From assembly GCF_014647975.1 (NCBI RefSeq), contig NZ_BMQF01000003.1:124001-188000 (forward strand): a stretch of DNA of 64,000 nucleotides. Direction: 5' to 3'. The translations under genes and the position numbers were made by a program. The stretch comes from Streptomyces fumigatiscleroticus (GTDB lineage Bacteria; Actinomycetota; Actinomycetes; Streptomycetales; Streptomycetaceae). Below are positions 8,272 through 16,621 of this stretch, piece by piece. Below the pieces are notes generated by a model. It was not told the origin of the DNA. It saw nothing but the letters and a program-made list of their open reading frames with translations, and searched no databases. Numbering within the stretch: the stretch's first letter is position 1; every line of letters starts with the position of its first letter.

Positions 8272-9708
8272 GTGAGCTGGGAGTCGGACCGGCCGGGGTA
8301 CGGCCCCGGATACGGGCGGCAGCCGCAGCCGCCGTACGGGCAGGGCCAGTACGGGGATGGATACGGCGGCGGGTACGGCGGCGGGTACGGGGGCGGGTAC
8401 GGCGCGCCGCAGCCGTACCCGCAGCAGCCCACCGGGCAGGGCCCGTGGACGGCGGCCGCCGACACCACGGCACCCCTTCCCGCGGTGGAGCCGCAACCGG
8501 GCCCGGCGCCGGAATCCGAGTGGTATCCGGAGCCGGAGCCGGACCCGGTCCCGTCTGCGGGCGCGGAGCCGGACCCGGTCCCGTCTGCGGGCGCGGAGCC
8601 GGACCCGGTCCCGTCTGCGGGCGCGGAGCCGGACCCGGTCCCGTCTGCGGGCGCGGATCCCGCGCCCCGGCGTACGGGCGGCCGGGACCGCTACTTCGAC
8701 ACCCTCCGGGCCGTGGCCCTGGTCCGCGTCGTCACGTACCACACCTTCGGCTGGGCCTGGGCCGGCATGGTCTTCCCCTCCATGGGGATCATGTTCGGCC
8801 TGGCCGGCACCCTGATGGCGAAGTCCCTGGAGCGTCCCGCGCTCAAGGTGCTCAGGAGCCGGATCCGCCGGCTGCTGCCGCCGTTCTGGTTCTGGGGCGT
8901 CTTCGTGGTCGTGGCGATGCTGATCCACGACTGGATGCCGGGCTGGCAGATCGTCTACTGGATCGTGCCGCTCGGCGACCCGCCCGGCAACGCCTGGGGC
9001 GAACAGGCCTGGGAGATCCTCTGGTACCTGCGCACCTACTTGTGGTTCGTGCTGCTCTCCCCGCTCCTGCTGCGCGTGTTCCGGCCGGCTCCCGTCCCGG
9101 TGCTGCTGCTCTCCCTCGCCCCGATCGTGGTCTTCCAGTTCGTCTGGCAGCCGCCGGACAACCGCTTCGGCACGGGACTGCTTGACTTGGCGACCTATCT
9201 CTTCTGCTGGGTACTCGGCTTCGCGCACCGCGACGGGGTGCTGGAACGCCTCAGGCCCGCCGCGGTCGTGCTGCTGTCGCTGGCCGCGCTGGCCTACGGC
9301 GGCTGGTACGCACTCGCGCACCAGGCCGAGTACGGCACCTACGACCTGGACGAGATCCCGCTCGCGCAGGCCTTCTGGTCGGCGGGCTTCGTGACGCTGC
9401 TGATGTACTTCAAGGCACGTCTCGGCGTCGACTTCGCCGGGCTGACCCGCTTCAGGCGTCTCGACCGGATCGTCACGGTCTTCAACGCGCGGGCCGTGAC
9501 GATCTACCTCTGGCACGAGATCGCGCTGATCCTGGCCGTGCCGCTGATCGACCAGTTCTGGAAGGTGCCCGCCTTCGAGACCTACCTGCCGCTGGAGAGC
9601 CAGTGGTTCATGTTCGGCGTCGGCTGGGTCCTGATCGCGGTGTTCGTGCTGCTGTGCGGGTGGGTCGAGGACGTGGCGGCACGCAAGAGGCCCAGGCTCC
9701 TGCCGTGA
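8272..9708 (+). CDS. Acyltransferase family 3 membrane protein with repetitive N-terminus
   Basis: The 478-residue product begins at a GTG touching the stop of the preceding synthase, so the two are surely co-transcribed. The first 140 residues are low complexity: a Gly-Tyr-rich part ([13 protein letters not shown]) and then four copies of a ten-residue [10 protein letters not shown] unit. The remainder is a polytopic acyltransferase-3 domain opening with [22 protein letters not shown], where the Arg and His typical of the family are visible, plus about ten transmembrane helices. Such enzymes O-acylate surface glycans. With the synthase it parallels IcaC in the ica locus, so modification or export of the polymer is the likely role. 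Confidence 0.87.
   Translation: MSWESDRPGYGPGYGRQPQPPYGQGQYGDGYGGGYGGGYGGGYGAPQPYPQQPTGQGPWTAAADTTAPLPAVEPQPGPAPESEWYPEPEPDPVPSAGAEPDPVPSAGAEPDPVPSAGAEPDPVPSAGADPAPRRTGGRDRYFDTLRAVALVRVVTYHTFGWAWAGMVFPSMGIMFGLAGTLMAKSLERPALKVLRSRIRRLLPPFWFWGVFVVVAMLIHDWMPGWQIVYWIVPLGDPPGNAWGEQAWEILWYLRTYLWFVLLSPLLLRVFRPAPVPVLLLSLAPIVVFQFVWQPPDNRFGTGLLDLATYLFCWVLGFAHRDGVLERLRPAAVVLLSLAALAYGGWYALAHQAEYGTYDLDEIPLAQAFWSAGFVTLLMYFKARLGVDFAGLTRFRRLDRIVTVFNARAVTIYLWHEIALILAVPLIDQFWKVPAFETYLPLESQWFMFGVGWVLIAVFVLLCGWVEDVAARKRPRLLP
8536..8655 (+). repeat. Four identical 30-bp tandem repeats inside the acyltransferase gene
   Basis: The 30-bp unit beginning GAGCCGGACCCGGTCCCGTC is repeated four times with no mismatch seen (8536, 8566, 8596, 8626). 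It keeps frame and encodes [10 protein letters not shown] in the cytoplasmic linker. Perfect identity suggests recent expansion or slippage, so copy number probably varies between strains. Confidence 0.95.
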
Positions 9709-9731
9709 GGAGGGGCTGCAACAATGGGCGC

Positions 9732-10427
9732 GTGACCCGCGCTTCCCTGAACAAGCAGCCGCACGAAGTCGCCACGATGTTCGACGACGTCGCGGAACGG
9801 TACGACCTGACGAACGATGTCCTGTCGCTCGGCCAGGACCGGGTGTGGCGCAAGGAGGTCGCCCGGGCCGTCGACGCCCGCCCCGCGCAGAAGGTCCTGG
9901 ACCTGGCCGCCGGCACGGCCACGTCCTCGCTGCCCTTCGCCCGCAGCGGCGCGTACGTCGTCCCCTGCGACTTCTCCCTCGGCATGCTCCGGGTCGGCAA
10001 GCAGCGGCACTCCTGGCTGCCGTTCACCGCGGGCGACGCGACGAAGCTGCCCTTCAAGGACGACACCTTCGACGCCGTCACCATCTCCTTCGGGCTGCGC
10101 AACGTGCAGGACTTCGACGCGGCCCTGCGCGAGATGCACCGCGTGACCCGTCCCGGCGGGCGGGTCGTCATCTGCGAGTTCTCGCACCCGACGTGGGCAC
10201 CCTTCAGGACCGTCTACACCGAGTACCTGATGCGCGCGCTGCCGCCGGTCGCCCGCGCGGTGTCCTCCAACCCGGACGCCTACGTCTATCTCGCCGAGTC
10301 CATCCGCGCCTGGCCCGACCAGCCCGCCCTGGCCGGCCGGCTGCGCGAGGCCGGCTGGTCGAAGGTGGCCTGGCGCAACCTGACGGGCGGCGTCGTGGCC
10401 CTGCACCGGGGGTTCAAGGAGGGCTGA
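9732..10427 (+). CDS. menG: Demethylmenaquinone methyltransferase (UbiE/MenG family)
   Basis: This enzyme performs the last step of menaquinone synthesis, the SAM-dependent C-methylation of demethylmenaquinone. The 231-residue sequence matches the UbiE/MenG family: [25 protein letters not shown] at the N-terminus, the SAM-binding [37 protein letters not shown], and [11 protein letters not shown] at the end. The GTG at 9732 fits the family start and follows the acyltransferase by 23 bp. It complements mqnC and the MenJ-like reductase at 11215. A strong hairpin closes the unit against the convergent PASTA gene. Confidence 0.93.
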   Translation: MTRASLNKQPHEVATMFDDVAERYDLTNDVLSLGQDRVWRKEVARAVDARPAQKVLDLAAGTATSSLPFARSGAYVVPCDFSLGMLRVGKQRHSWLPFTAGDATKLPFKDDTFDAVTISFGLRNVQDFDAALREMHRVTRPGGRVVICEFSHPTWAPFRTVYTEYLMRALPPVARAVSSNPDAYVYLAESIRAWPDQPALAGRLREAGWSKVAWRNLTGGVVALHRGFKEG

Positions 10428-10438
10428 CGACAGGGCCC

Positions 10439-10491
10439 AGTGCCCCGGCAGGCAACGTTTGCACGGGGCGAACGTCGCCTGTTGGGGCACT
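10439..10491. terminator. Long imperfect hairpin between convergent genes
   Basis: The outer arms AGTGCCCC and GGGGCACT pair perfectly, followed inwards by CAGGC/GCCTG and ACGTT/AACGT with small mismatches, around a loop of about 10 bases. It lies between the ends of menG and the convergent PASTA gene and overlaps the latter's stop codon, so it probably terminates transcription in both directions. Confidence 0.75.
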
Positions 10492-10834
10492 AGGGAGAGC
10501 CGAGGACGGCGTACGGATCGCCCGGCTCGTCGAGTTCGCGCCGCATCCCGCCGGGCGGCGGCCCGCCGCGGCGCGGCTCGCGCACCCCGGCGCCCCCGCC
10601 CCCCTCGCCCTCGCCGAAGTCGAACCACACCGTCACCACCGCGCCCCGCGGCACCTCGGCGCCGGCCGGCGGATACTGCCGTACGACGTGATCGACGACG
10701 GCGAGGTGGAAGTCGGGCCGGTCGGGCGCCGCGAGCAGCAGGCCGCACGCCTCGGCCGCCTCGCGCGCGTCCACGGCCATCAGACCGGTCAGGCGCGGTA
10801 CGCGTACTTCGGGTGTATTGGGTGTTCTGTACAT
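10490..10834 (-). CDS. Small PASTA-domain protein
   Basis: The 114-residue product contains one PASTA-like unit (VRVPRLTGLMAVDAREAAEACGLLL ending VVRQYPPAGAEVPRGAVVTVWFDFGEG), the fold that binds peptidoglycan fragments in penicillin-binding proteins and Ser/Thr kinases. No signal peptide, transmembrane helix or kinase domain is attached, so it may be cytoplasmic. A Gly/Pro/Arg-rich tail follows the domain. The ATG at 10834 is preferred because a GGGGGG ribosome-binding site stands eight bases upstream; a GTG nine bases earlier would sit on that site. It is divergent from the reductase gene at 11215. Confidence 0.8.
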   Translation of the reverse strand: MYRTPNTPEVRVPRLTGLMAVDAREAAEACGLLLAAPDRPDFHLAVVDHVVRQYPPAGAEVPRGAVVTVWFDFGEGEGGGGAGVREPRRGGPPPGGMRRELDEPGDPYAVLGSP

Positions 10835-11214
10835 AGACGTCACCCCCCAGCGGTAGGGGCAGGGTAACGCCCGCCGAGCGCCGCCTGGAAGCACCACGTG
10901 TCTTTCCGTAGCAGACGGCCACCCGGCGTCACGGCCCGGTCCGGTGGCAGTGACCTTCCCGCCGAGCGGGCGTCCGCAGGACGTCCTGGACCGGTAACTC
11001 GGCGGAGCACCCCGCCCTGGCACTCCCTCGTGTCCGGATCGCCGAGGACCCGGTGCCGGGCGACGGTGTCCTCGGCGGCGGGACCCGCGGCCGTACCACG
11101 GGGACCGCTCGGTCCACGGGGCGGCCCTTCAGTCGGTGATCCGATGACGCTGCATAGACTGCCCATGTCCAGTGCCGGTCGGCACGCAGATTGCGAACTT
11201 GGGGAGATCCCGCC
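10835..11214. promoter_or_regulatory. Divergent intergenic region upstream of PASTA and reductase genes
   Basis: This 380-bp region holds the start signals of two divergent genes and no convincing coding frame. A nine-base inverted repeat GCCGAGGAC/GTCCTCGGC (11041-11049 and 11068-11076) could form a hairpin. TAGACT at 11155-11160 is a plausible -10 box for the reductase gene, with no clear -35. GGGGAG at 11201-11206 is the ribosome-binding site of that gene. Confidence 0.45.
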
Positions 11215-12507
11215 GTGACCGTCGTGACTGAGCCCCTCTCCGAGAACACGGCCGATGTGATCGTCGTCGGCGCGGGGCCGGCCGGCTCCACGACCGCCTA
11301 CCACCTGGCCAAGGCCGGGCTCGACGTCCTCCTGCTGGAGAAGACCGAGTTCCCGCGCGAGAAGGTCTGCGGCGACGGACTCACCCCGCGTGCGGTCAAG
11401 CAGCTCGTGGCCATGGGCATCGACATCTCCGAGGAAGCCGGCTGGCTGCGCAACAAGGGCCTCAGGATCATCGGCGGCGGCGTCCGGCTCCAGCTGGACT
11501 GGCCCGACCTCGCCTCCTTCCCCGACTACGGACTGGTCCGCAAGCGCGACGACTTCGACGAGCAGCTCGCCCGGCAGGCCCAGAAGGCCGGCGCCCGCCT
11601 GTACGAGCGCTGCAACGTCGGCGCCCCGATCGTCGACGACCGCACCGGCCGCATCACCGGTGTGCACGCCAAGCTCGGTGAGGACAAGCGCGAGGTCACC
11701 TTCCACGCGCCGCTGGTGGTGGCCGCGGACGGCAACTCCACCCGGCTCTCCCTGGCGATGGGCCTGCACCGCCGCGAGGACCGCCCGATGGGCGTCGCGG
11801 TCCGCACGTACTTCACCTCGCCCCGCCACGACGACGACTACCTGGAGTCCTGGCTCGAACTGTGGGACCGCCGCGGCCCGCAGGACCGCCTGCTGCCGGG
11901 CTACGGCTGGATCTTCGGCATGGGCGACGGCACCTCGAACGTCGGTCTCGGCGTCCTCAACACCTCCGACGCCTTCAAGGAACTGGACTGGCGCGAGGTG
12001 CTGAAGGCCTGGTGCGCGTCGATGCCCCAGGACTGGGGCTACACCCCGGAGAACATGACGGGCCCGATCCGCGGCGCCGCCCTGCCCATGGCCTTCAACC
12101 GCCAGCCCCACTACACGCGCGGACTGCTGCTCGTCGGCGACGCCGGCGGCCTGGTGAACCCCTTCAACGGCGAGGGCATCGCCTACGCCATGGAGTCCGG
12201 CCAGATCGCCGCCGACGTCATCGTCCAGGCACACGCCCGCGCGACGCCCGCCCAGCGCGAGACGGCCCTCCAGCGCTACCCGCGCGTCCTGAAGGACACC
12301 TACGGCGGCTACTACACCCTCGGCCGGGCCTTCGTGAAGCTCATCGGCAACCCGAAGATCATGCAGATCGCGGCCCAGCGCGGCCTGACCCACCCTCTGC
12401 TGATGAAGTTCACCCTGAAGCTCCTCGCCAACCTGACCGACCCCACGGGCGGCGACGCGATGGACCGCATCATCAACGGCCTGAGCAAGGTGGCCCCGAA
12501 GGCCTGA
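11215..12507 (+). CDS. FAD-dependent geranylgeranyl reductase family protein, menaquinone-reductase (MenJ)-like
   Basis: The 430-residue flavoprotein shows the dinucleotide-binding motif DVIVVGAGPAGSTTAYHL near the N-terminus, then EKTEFPREKVCGDGLTPRAVKQL and the FAD-closing LLVGDAGGLVNPFNGEGIAYAMESG, all typical of geranylgeranyl reductases. Such enzymes saturate double bonds of isoprenoid chains. In mycobacteria the homologue MenJ reduces one unit of the menaquinone side chain and is encoded near menG and a polyprenyl diphosphate synthase. The same partners occur in this window, and Streptomyces menaquinones are partly hydrogenated, so a MenJ role is likely. The GTG at 11215 has GGGGAG eight bases upstream. 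Confidence 0.87.
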   Translation: MTVVTEPLSENTADVIVVGAGPAGSTTAYHLAKAGLDVLLLEKTEFPREKVCGDGLTPRAVKQLVAMGIDISEEAGWLRNKGLRIIGGGVRLQLDWPDLASFPDYGLVRKRDDFDEQLARQAQKAGARLYERCNVGAPIVDDRTGRITGVHAKLGEDKREVTFHAPLVVAADGNSTRLSLAMGLHRREDRPMGVAVRTYFTSPRHDDDYLESWLELWDRRGPQDRLLPGYGWIFGMGDGTSNVGLGVLNTSDAFKELDWREVLKAWCASMPQDWGYTPENMTGPIRGAALPMAFNRQPHYTRGLLLVGDAGGLVNPFNGEGIAYAMESGQIAADVIVQAHARATPAQRETALQRYPRVLKDTYGGYYTLGRAFVKLIGNPKIMQIAAQRGLTHPLLMKFTLKLLANLTDPTGGDAMDRIINGLSKVAPKA

Positions 12508-12510
12508 CCC

Positions 12511-12535
12511 GGCCGCGCCCCGTAGGGGCGCGGCC
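12511..12535 (+). terminator. Rho-independent-type terminator after the reductase gene
   Basis: A perfect 11-bp stem GGCCGCGCCCC/GGGGCGCGGCC closes a three-base GTA loop four bases after the stop and is followed by TCTGT. Further downstream two copies of the palindrome GCCCGCGGGC (12555-12564, 12581-12590) provide a second hairpin, useful for the convergent deformylase gene. Confidence 0.85.
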
Positions 12536-12616
12536 TCTGTCGACGTGCGGCTCCGCCCGCGGGCGGCGATCAGCCAACCCGCCCGCGGGCGACGCACCGC
12601 ACTCCCGGCGGGGCGC

Positions 12617-13243
12617 CTAGGCGCTGAGCGCGGCCGCCTTGGCGGCCCGGCGCGCGAAGACCTCCTCGCGCCGGTCCGCGGCCTGCCGCAAGGCCTCCTC
12701 GCGCTGCCGTCGCGAGAGCCGGTCCACATAGACGTACCCGTCGAGGTGGTCGCTCTCGTGGGCCAGGCAGCGCGCGAAGTAGCCCGTGCCCTCCAGGACG
12801 AGCGGGCGGCCGTCCCGGTCCACGCCGCGCACGACGGCACGGTCGGGCCGCGGTACGGCCATGACGGCGCCCGGCACCGACAGGCACCCCTCGCCCTCGT
12901 CGAGCAGCCGCCGGCCGGCCGGGGCGAGCTGTTCCAGTACCGGATTGACGATGTGTCCGACATGTCGGACACCGTCGTCGTCGAAGCAGTCGTACACGAA
13001 CAGGCGCAGGGCGACGCCGACCTGGTTGGCCGCCAGACCGGCGCCCTCGGCGACGTACATGGTCAGGAACATGTCGTCGATCAGCGCGGCGAGGTCGGGA
13101 CCGAACTCGGTGACGTCCCGGCACCGCTTGTGCAGCACCTCCTCGCCGATCTCGGTGATGCGGCGCACCGATCCGCGCCCGGCCTCCGGCGCGAGCGGGG
13201 GATACGAGGCGACGGGCCGGCCCTGTACGAACACGCGCGGCAT
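12617..13243 (-). CDS. def: Peptide deformylase
   Basis: This enzyme removes the N-formyl group from nascent proteins. All three family motifs are present in the 208-residue sequence: GAGLAANQ (residues 67-74), EGCLS (118-122, with the metal ligand C120) and HESDH (162-166, with ligands H162 and H166 and catalytic E163). The C-terminal tail is Arg/Ala-rich and predicted helical. It stands alone, convergent with the reductase gene, without the usual fmt partner, so it may be one of several paralogues in the genome. Confidence 0.93.
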   Translation of the reverse strand: MPRVFVQGRPVASYPPLAPEAGRGSVRRITEIGEEVLHKRCRDVTEFGPDLAALIDDMFLTMYVAEGAGLAANQVGVALRLFVYDCFDDDGVRHVGHIVNPVLEQLAPAGRRLLDEGEGCLSVPGAVMAVPRPDRAVVRGVDRDGRPLVLEGTGYFARCLAHESDHLDGYVYVDRLSRRQREEALRQAADRREEVFARRAAKAAALSA

Positions 13244-13268
13244 GGCGTTCTCTCCGTTCAGCTCGTGG

Positions 13269-13293
13269 ACGGGCCGGCGGTGCGCCGGCCCGT
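13269..13293 (-). terminator. Hairpin terminator after the NlpC/P60 gene
   Basis: A perfect 11-bp stem ACGGGCCGGCG/CGCCGGCCCGT with a three-base loop lies between the 3' end of the leftward NlpC/P60 gene and the start of the deformylase gene. A run of nine G (13316-13324) lies in the same gap and is prone to length variation. Confidence 0.75.
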
Positions 13294-13371
13294 GCGGAGC
13301 CTGCCAGAAGAACGCGGGGGGGGGCGCAGCCCCCGAGCGGCTGCGGCCCTACCGGTGGAAGTGCGGTGCGC

Positions 13372-14199
13372 TCAGAGCACCCGCACCGCGCCGGACGGCG
13401 GGTCGTACGACAGCGGCTTGGCGACGACACCGGTGGACGAGTTCTGGGCGCCGACGAACATGCCGTCGCCGATGTACACGGCCACGTGGTAGGCGCTGCC
13501 CATGCCGCCCCAGTACAGGATGTCGCCCGGCTGGAGGTTGCTCAGCGACACCTGGGTGCCGGCGGTCGACTGGTCCTGCGAGACGCGCGGCAGGTCGATG
13601 CCGACCTGCCGGAAGGCGGCCTGCACCAGACCGGAGCAGTCCCAGGAGTTCGGGCCGGTGCCTCCGGAGACATAGGCGTCACCGACCTGCGCCTGCACGA
13701 ACGAGACGACCGCGGCGGCCGAGCCGGTCGCCGTCGAGGTGCTGGTGGACGTGGACGTGGACGTGGACGTCCCGGCGCTCGCCGTGGCGGTCAGGGTGGT
13801 CCGCTCGGCGCTGCGCGCGGCGCGCTCGGCGGCGGCCTTGCGGGCGGCCTCCTCGGCCGCCTTCTTCTTGGCCTCGGCCTTCTTCTTCGCCACCGCGAGG
13901 TCCGCCTTGGCCTGCTTCGCGGCCTTTGCGGCGGCCGCGTCACGCTCGGCCTGGAGCTCGTAGTTCGCGGCCGCCTGCTGGGTGGCGTCAGCGGACTGGG
14001 CGACCTGAGCGGCCAGGTCGGCCGTCAGGGTGGGCAGTTCGAGAGTCTGCGTCACCGGCTCGGCGGCGTTCGCCGACCCGGACGCCCCGGCCACTGCCAG
14101 GGTGCTGAGCACTCCACCGGCAACTCCGGCCCGCATGGCGACTTTCGAAGCGCTGCGGCGGGGCTTCCGGTGGCTGCGTATGTGAGCGGTGTGGGACAT
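13372..14199 (-). CDS. Secreted NlpC/P60 (C40) cell-wall endopeptidase with coiled coil
   Basis: The 275-residue product starts with a basic twin-arginine-like N-terminus (HRKPRRSASK) and a signal peptide ending in SANA, so it is exported. A long Ala/Lys/Glu-rich coiled coil follows (residues about 65-145), then a (ST)n linker, then an NlpC/P60 domain with catalytic Cys in SWDCSGLVQ and His in AYHVAVYIGDGMF. Such enzymes cut stem peptides of peptidoglycan. The ATG at 14199 lacks a good ribosome-binding site. A GTG at 14256, with AGGAGG 14 bases upstream, would add 19 residues, so the start is uncertain. No ydaO-type riboswitch was found upstream, unlike the SLT gene at 49.6 kb. Confidence 0.9.
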   Translation of the reverse strand: MSHTAHIRSHRKPRRSASKVAMRAGVAGGVLSTLAVAGASGSANAAEPVTQTLELPTLTADLAAQVAQSADATQQAAANYELQAERDAAAAKAAKQAKADLAVAKKKAEAKKKAAEEAARKAAAERAARSAERTTLTATASAGTSTSTSTSTSTSTATGSAAAVVSFVQAQVGDAYVSGGTGPNSWDCSGLVQAAFRQVGIDLPRVSQDQSTAGTQVSLSNLQPGDILYWGGMGSAYHVAVYIGDGMFVGAQNSSTGVVAKPLSYDPPSGAVRVL

Positions 14200-14774
14200 G
14201 AGAACAACGGGTACCAGGGGCTCCTCCATACCTTCAAGAAACGTGTGCTGCGCCACAGTTGCTCAATCAGCCTCCTGAATCCCGGGCGTGTCGCTTTTTA
14301 TTGACGCCGTAACGGACATTGCGGACGCGGCGTAAACGCCTGTGATCACGGTCTTTCGTCGTTACGCCCGAATTGCCCCGCGCTTACCACTGGTTGAAGC
14401 GGATGGCCAAGCCCGCTTCTCGGACGGCTCTCATGGATGTGGCGGAGGTCACGGAACTGTCACCGCCGCGGCGGCGTCCCGTGGGCCACCCCCCGGCCGG
14501 ACGCGCTCGTGAATGCGTGCACGCGTCCACATCGCGCCGCACGCCTCCCCCTGATGCGTGAACGCCGCCCCTTATCAGGAGTCGGAGTCCAGCGCCAATT
14601 TGCATGCACAAGAAGTCTCTTGATATTGAGACGGACTCTCTGGCCAGCGATGACGAGCGGAAATGTCACCACTGGTGATCACTCCGGCGCTTCCAGTGCG
14701 AAGATCACGCCTCATCCGGCTTCATGATCCTTCGTCAGGTGGTGGAGATCACAAAGCTTGTGCAATACCCCGTG

Positions 14775-14804
14775 TCGCAGATCACAGAGGTGCAGGCATA
14801 AGAT
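14775..14804 (+). promoter_or_regulatory. Possible nuo promoter
   Basis: TAAGAT at 14799-14804 is a good -10 candidate, with a weak TCGCAG -35 at an 18-bp spacing. The predicted start near 14811 would place the Rex operator immediately downstream of it, a sensible position for a repressor. The leader to the GTG of nuoA would be about 130 bases. Confidence 0.35.
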
Positions 14805-14819
14805 GCGGAGCGGTTGGGC

Positions 14820-14837
14820 TTGTGACCTGCTTCACAT
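14820..14837 (+). promoter_or_regulatory. Rex (redox repressor) operator, ROP site, upstream of nuoA
   Basis: The 18-mer TTGTGACCTGCTTCACAT is an inverted repeat with arms TGTGA and TCACA separated by six bases, close to the Rex consensus TTGTGAA-N4-TTCACAA. In Streptomyces coelicolor Rex represses respiratory genes including nuoA-N when the NADH/NAD ratio is low. The same bases also fit the Crp pattern TGTGA-N6-TCACA, so Crp binding is an alternative. Confidence 0.8.
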
Positions 14838-14940
14838 GTTCGCGATCTTCGCCGGTACGAGCGGGGCTCGTGGGACTGCCGAGGCGGCCGCGGGCCCGAC
14901 TCCGCCAGCAGTCAGTGCCGACTGAGAGGAGCGAGGAGCG

Positions 14941-15300
14941 GTGAACTCGTATGCGCCCATCCTCGTACTGGGAGCCCTCGGGGCAGGCTTTGCGATCTTC
15001 TCCGTGGTCATGGCCACGCTGATCGGTCCGAAGCGGTACAACCGGGCCAAGCTCGAGGCCTACGAGTGCGGTATCGAGCCGACCCCCACGCCGGCCGGCG
15101 GCGGGCGCTTCCCCATCAAGTACTACCTGACGGCGATGCTCTTCATCGTCTTCGACATCGAGATCGTCTTCCTCTACCCCTGGGCCGTCACCTTCGACGC
15201 CCTGGGGATTTTCGGGCTCGTGGAGATGCTGCTCTTCGTGCTCACCGTCTTCGTCGCATACGCGTACGTATGGCGGCGCGGCGGCCTGGAATGGGACTGA
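14941..15300 (+). CDS. nuoA: NADH-quinone oxidoreductase subunit A
   Basis: First gene of the 14-gene complex I operon. The 119-residue protein has three transmembrane helices and the conserved loop [46 protein letters not shown], which marks NuoA, the small membrane subunit at the junction with the quinone site. The GTG start follows GAGAGGAGCGAGGAGCG, a strong purine-rich ribosome-binding region. The end is separated from nuoB by 14 bp. Confidence 0.95.
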   Translation: MNSYAPILVLGALGAGFAIFSVVMATLIGPKRYNRAKLEAYECGIEPTPTPAGGGRFPIKYYLTAMLFIVFDIEIVFLYPWAVTFDALGIFGLVEMLLFVLTVFVAYAYVWRRGGLEWD

Positions 15301-15314
15301 GGGGCCTTTAGGAC

Positions 15315-15865
<551 letters not shown>

Positions 15866-15869
<4 letters not shown>

Positions 15870-16621
15870 GCGACGCCAACGGCACCGGCCAAGCGGCGAA
15901 CGGCGCCAACCCCGAGAAGGACCTCTCCGCCTCCAACCTCCCCGGCCAGCGCGGGCAGGGCGGCGAGGAGATCCGCGTCCAGCGCGGCATGTTCGGCGCC
16001 AACAACGGCGGCGACACCTCCGGCTACGGCGGGCTGGTGCGCTCGGTCCGGCTCCCGGGACCGGCGAGCCGCCCCTACGGCGGCTGGTTCGACGAAGTCG
16101 CCGACGAGCTCGAGGGCGCGCTGGAGGAACAGGGCCTCCTGCCCGGCAACGCCATCGAGAAGACGGTCGTCGACCGCGGCGAGCTGACCTTCCACATCGA
16201 GCGCGAGCATCTGGTCCGCGTGGCGCGGACCCTGCGCGACGACCCGGCCCTGCGCTTCGAGCTGTGCACCGGCGTCAGCGGCGTCCACTACCCGCACGAC
16301 AAGGGCCGCGAGCTGCACGCCGTCTACCACCTGCGCTCGATCACCCACAACCGGCTGATCCGGCTGGAAGTCAGCGCGCCCGACAGCGACCCGCGCATCC
16401 CGTCGCTGTTCGCCGTGTATCCGACGAACGACTGGCACGAGCGCGAGGCGTACGACTTCTTCGGCATCGTCTTCGACGGTCACCCGGCCCTGACGCGGAT
16501 CATGATGCCGGACGACTGGCAGGGCCATCCGCAGCGCAAGGACTACCCCCTCGGCGGCATCCCCGTCGAGTACAAGGGCGCCCAGATCCCGGCTCCGGAC
16601 CAGCGGAGGTCGTACTCGTGA
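15866..16621 (+). CDS. nuoC: NADH-quinone oxidoreductase subunit C
   Basis: The peripheral-arm subunit of 251 residues has the family core [31 protein letters not shown] and the signature [18 protein letters not shown]. An extra hydrophilic N-terminal stretch of about 60 residues (rich in Gly, Asn and Gln) precedes the domain, as in other actinobacterial NuoC. The GTG start at 15866 overlaps the nuoB stop. NuoC and NuoD are separate here, not fused as in Escherichia coli. Confidence 0.95.

Larger units (their letters stand above)
14200..14940. promoter_or_regulatory. Long divergent regulatory region between the NlpC/P60 gene and nuoA
   Basis: No credible gene occupies this 741-bp region, which is AT-richer than its surroundings. 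It has repeated CGTAAC/GTTACG half-sites near 14310-14370, a hairpin GAAGCGG/CCGCTTC around 14396-14419 and an inverted repeat TCACC-ACT-GGTGA (14666-14678). AGATCAC occurs three times in direct orientation (14702, 14746, 14779), and a Rex-type operator lies at 14820. Such density of elements suggests elaborate control of the nuo operon. Confidence 0.7.

Noticed and set aside
5980..9516. Very long open frame antisense to the deacetylase-glycosyltransferase and acyltransferase genes
   Set aside because: It is the mirror of real genes in a GC-rich codon bias; its translation is low-complexity and matches no family.
13372..14420. ydaO riboswitch upstream of the NlpC/P60 gene
   Set aside because: The GCGGGGGACCC and GGGGTGAA blocks found at the SLT gene are absent here; only a short CGCTT/AAGCG hairpin is seen.
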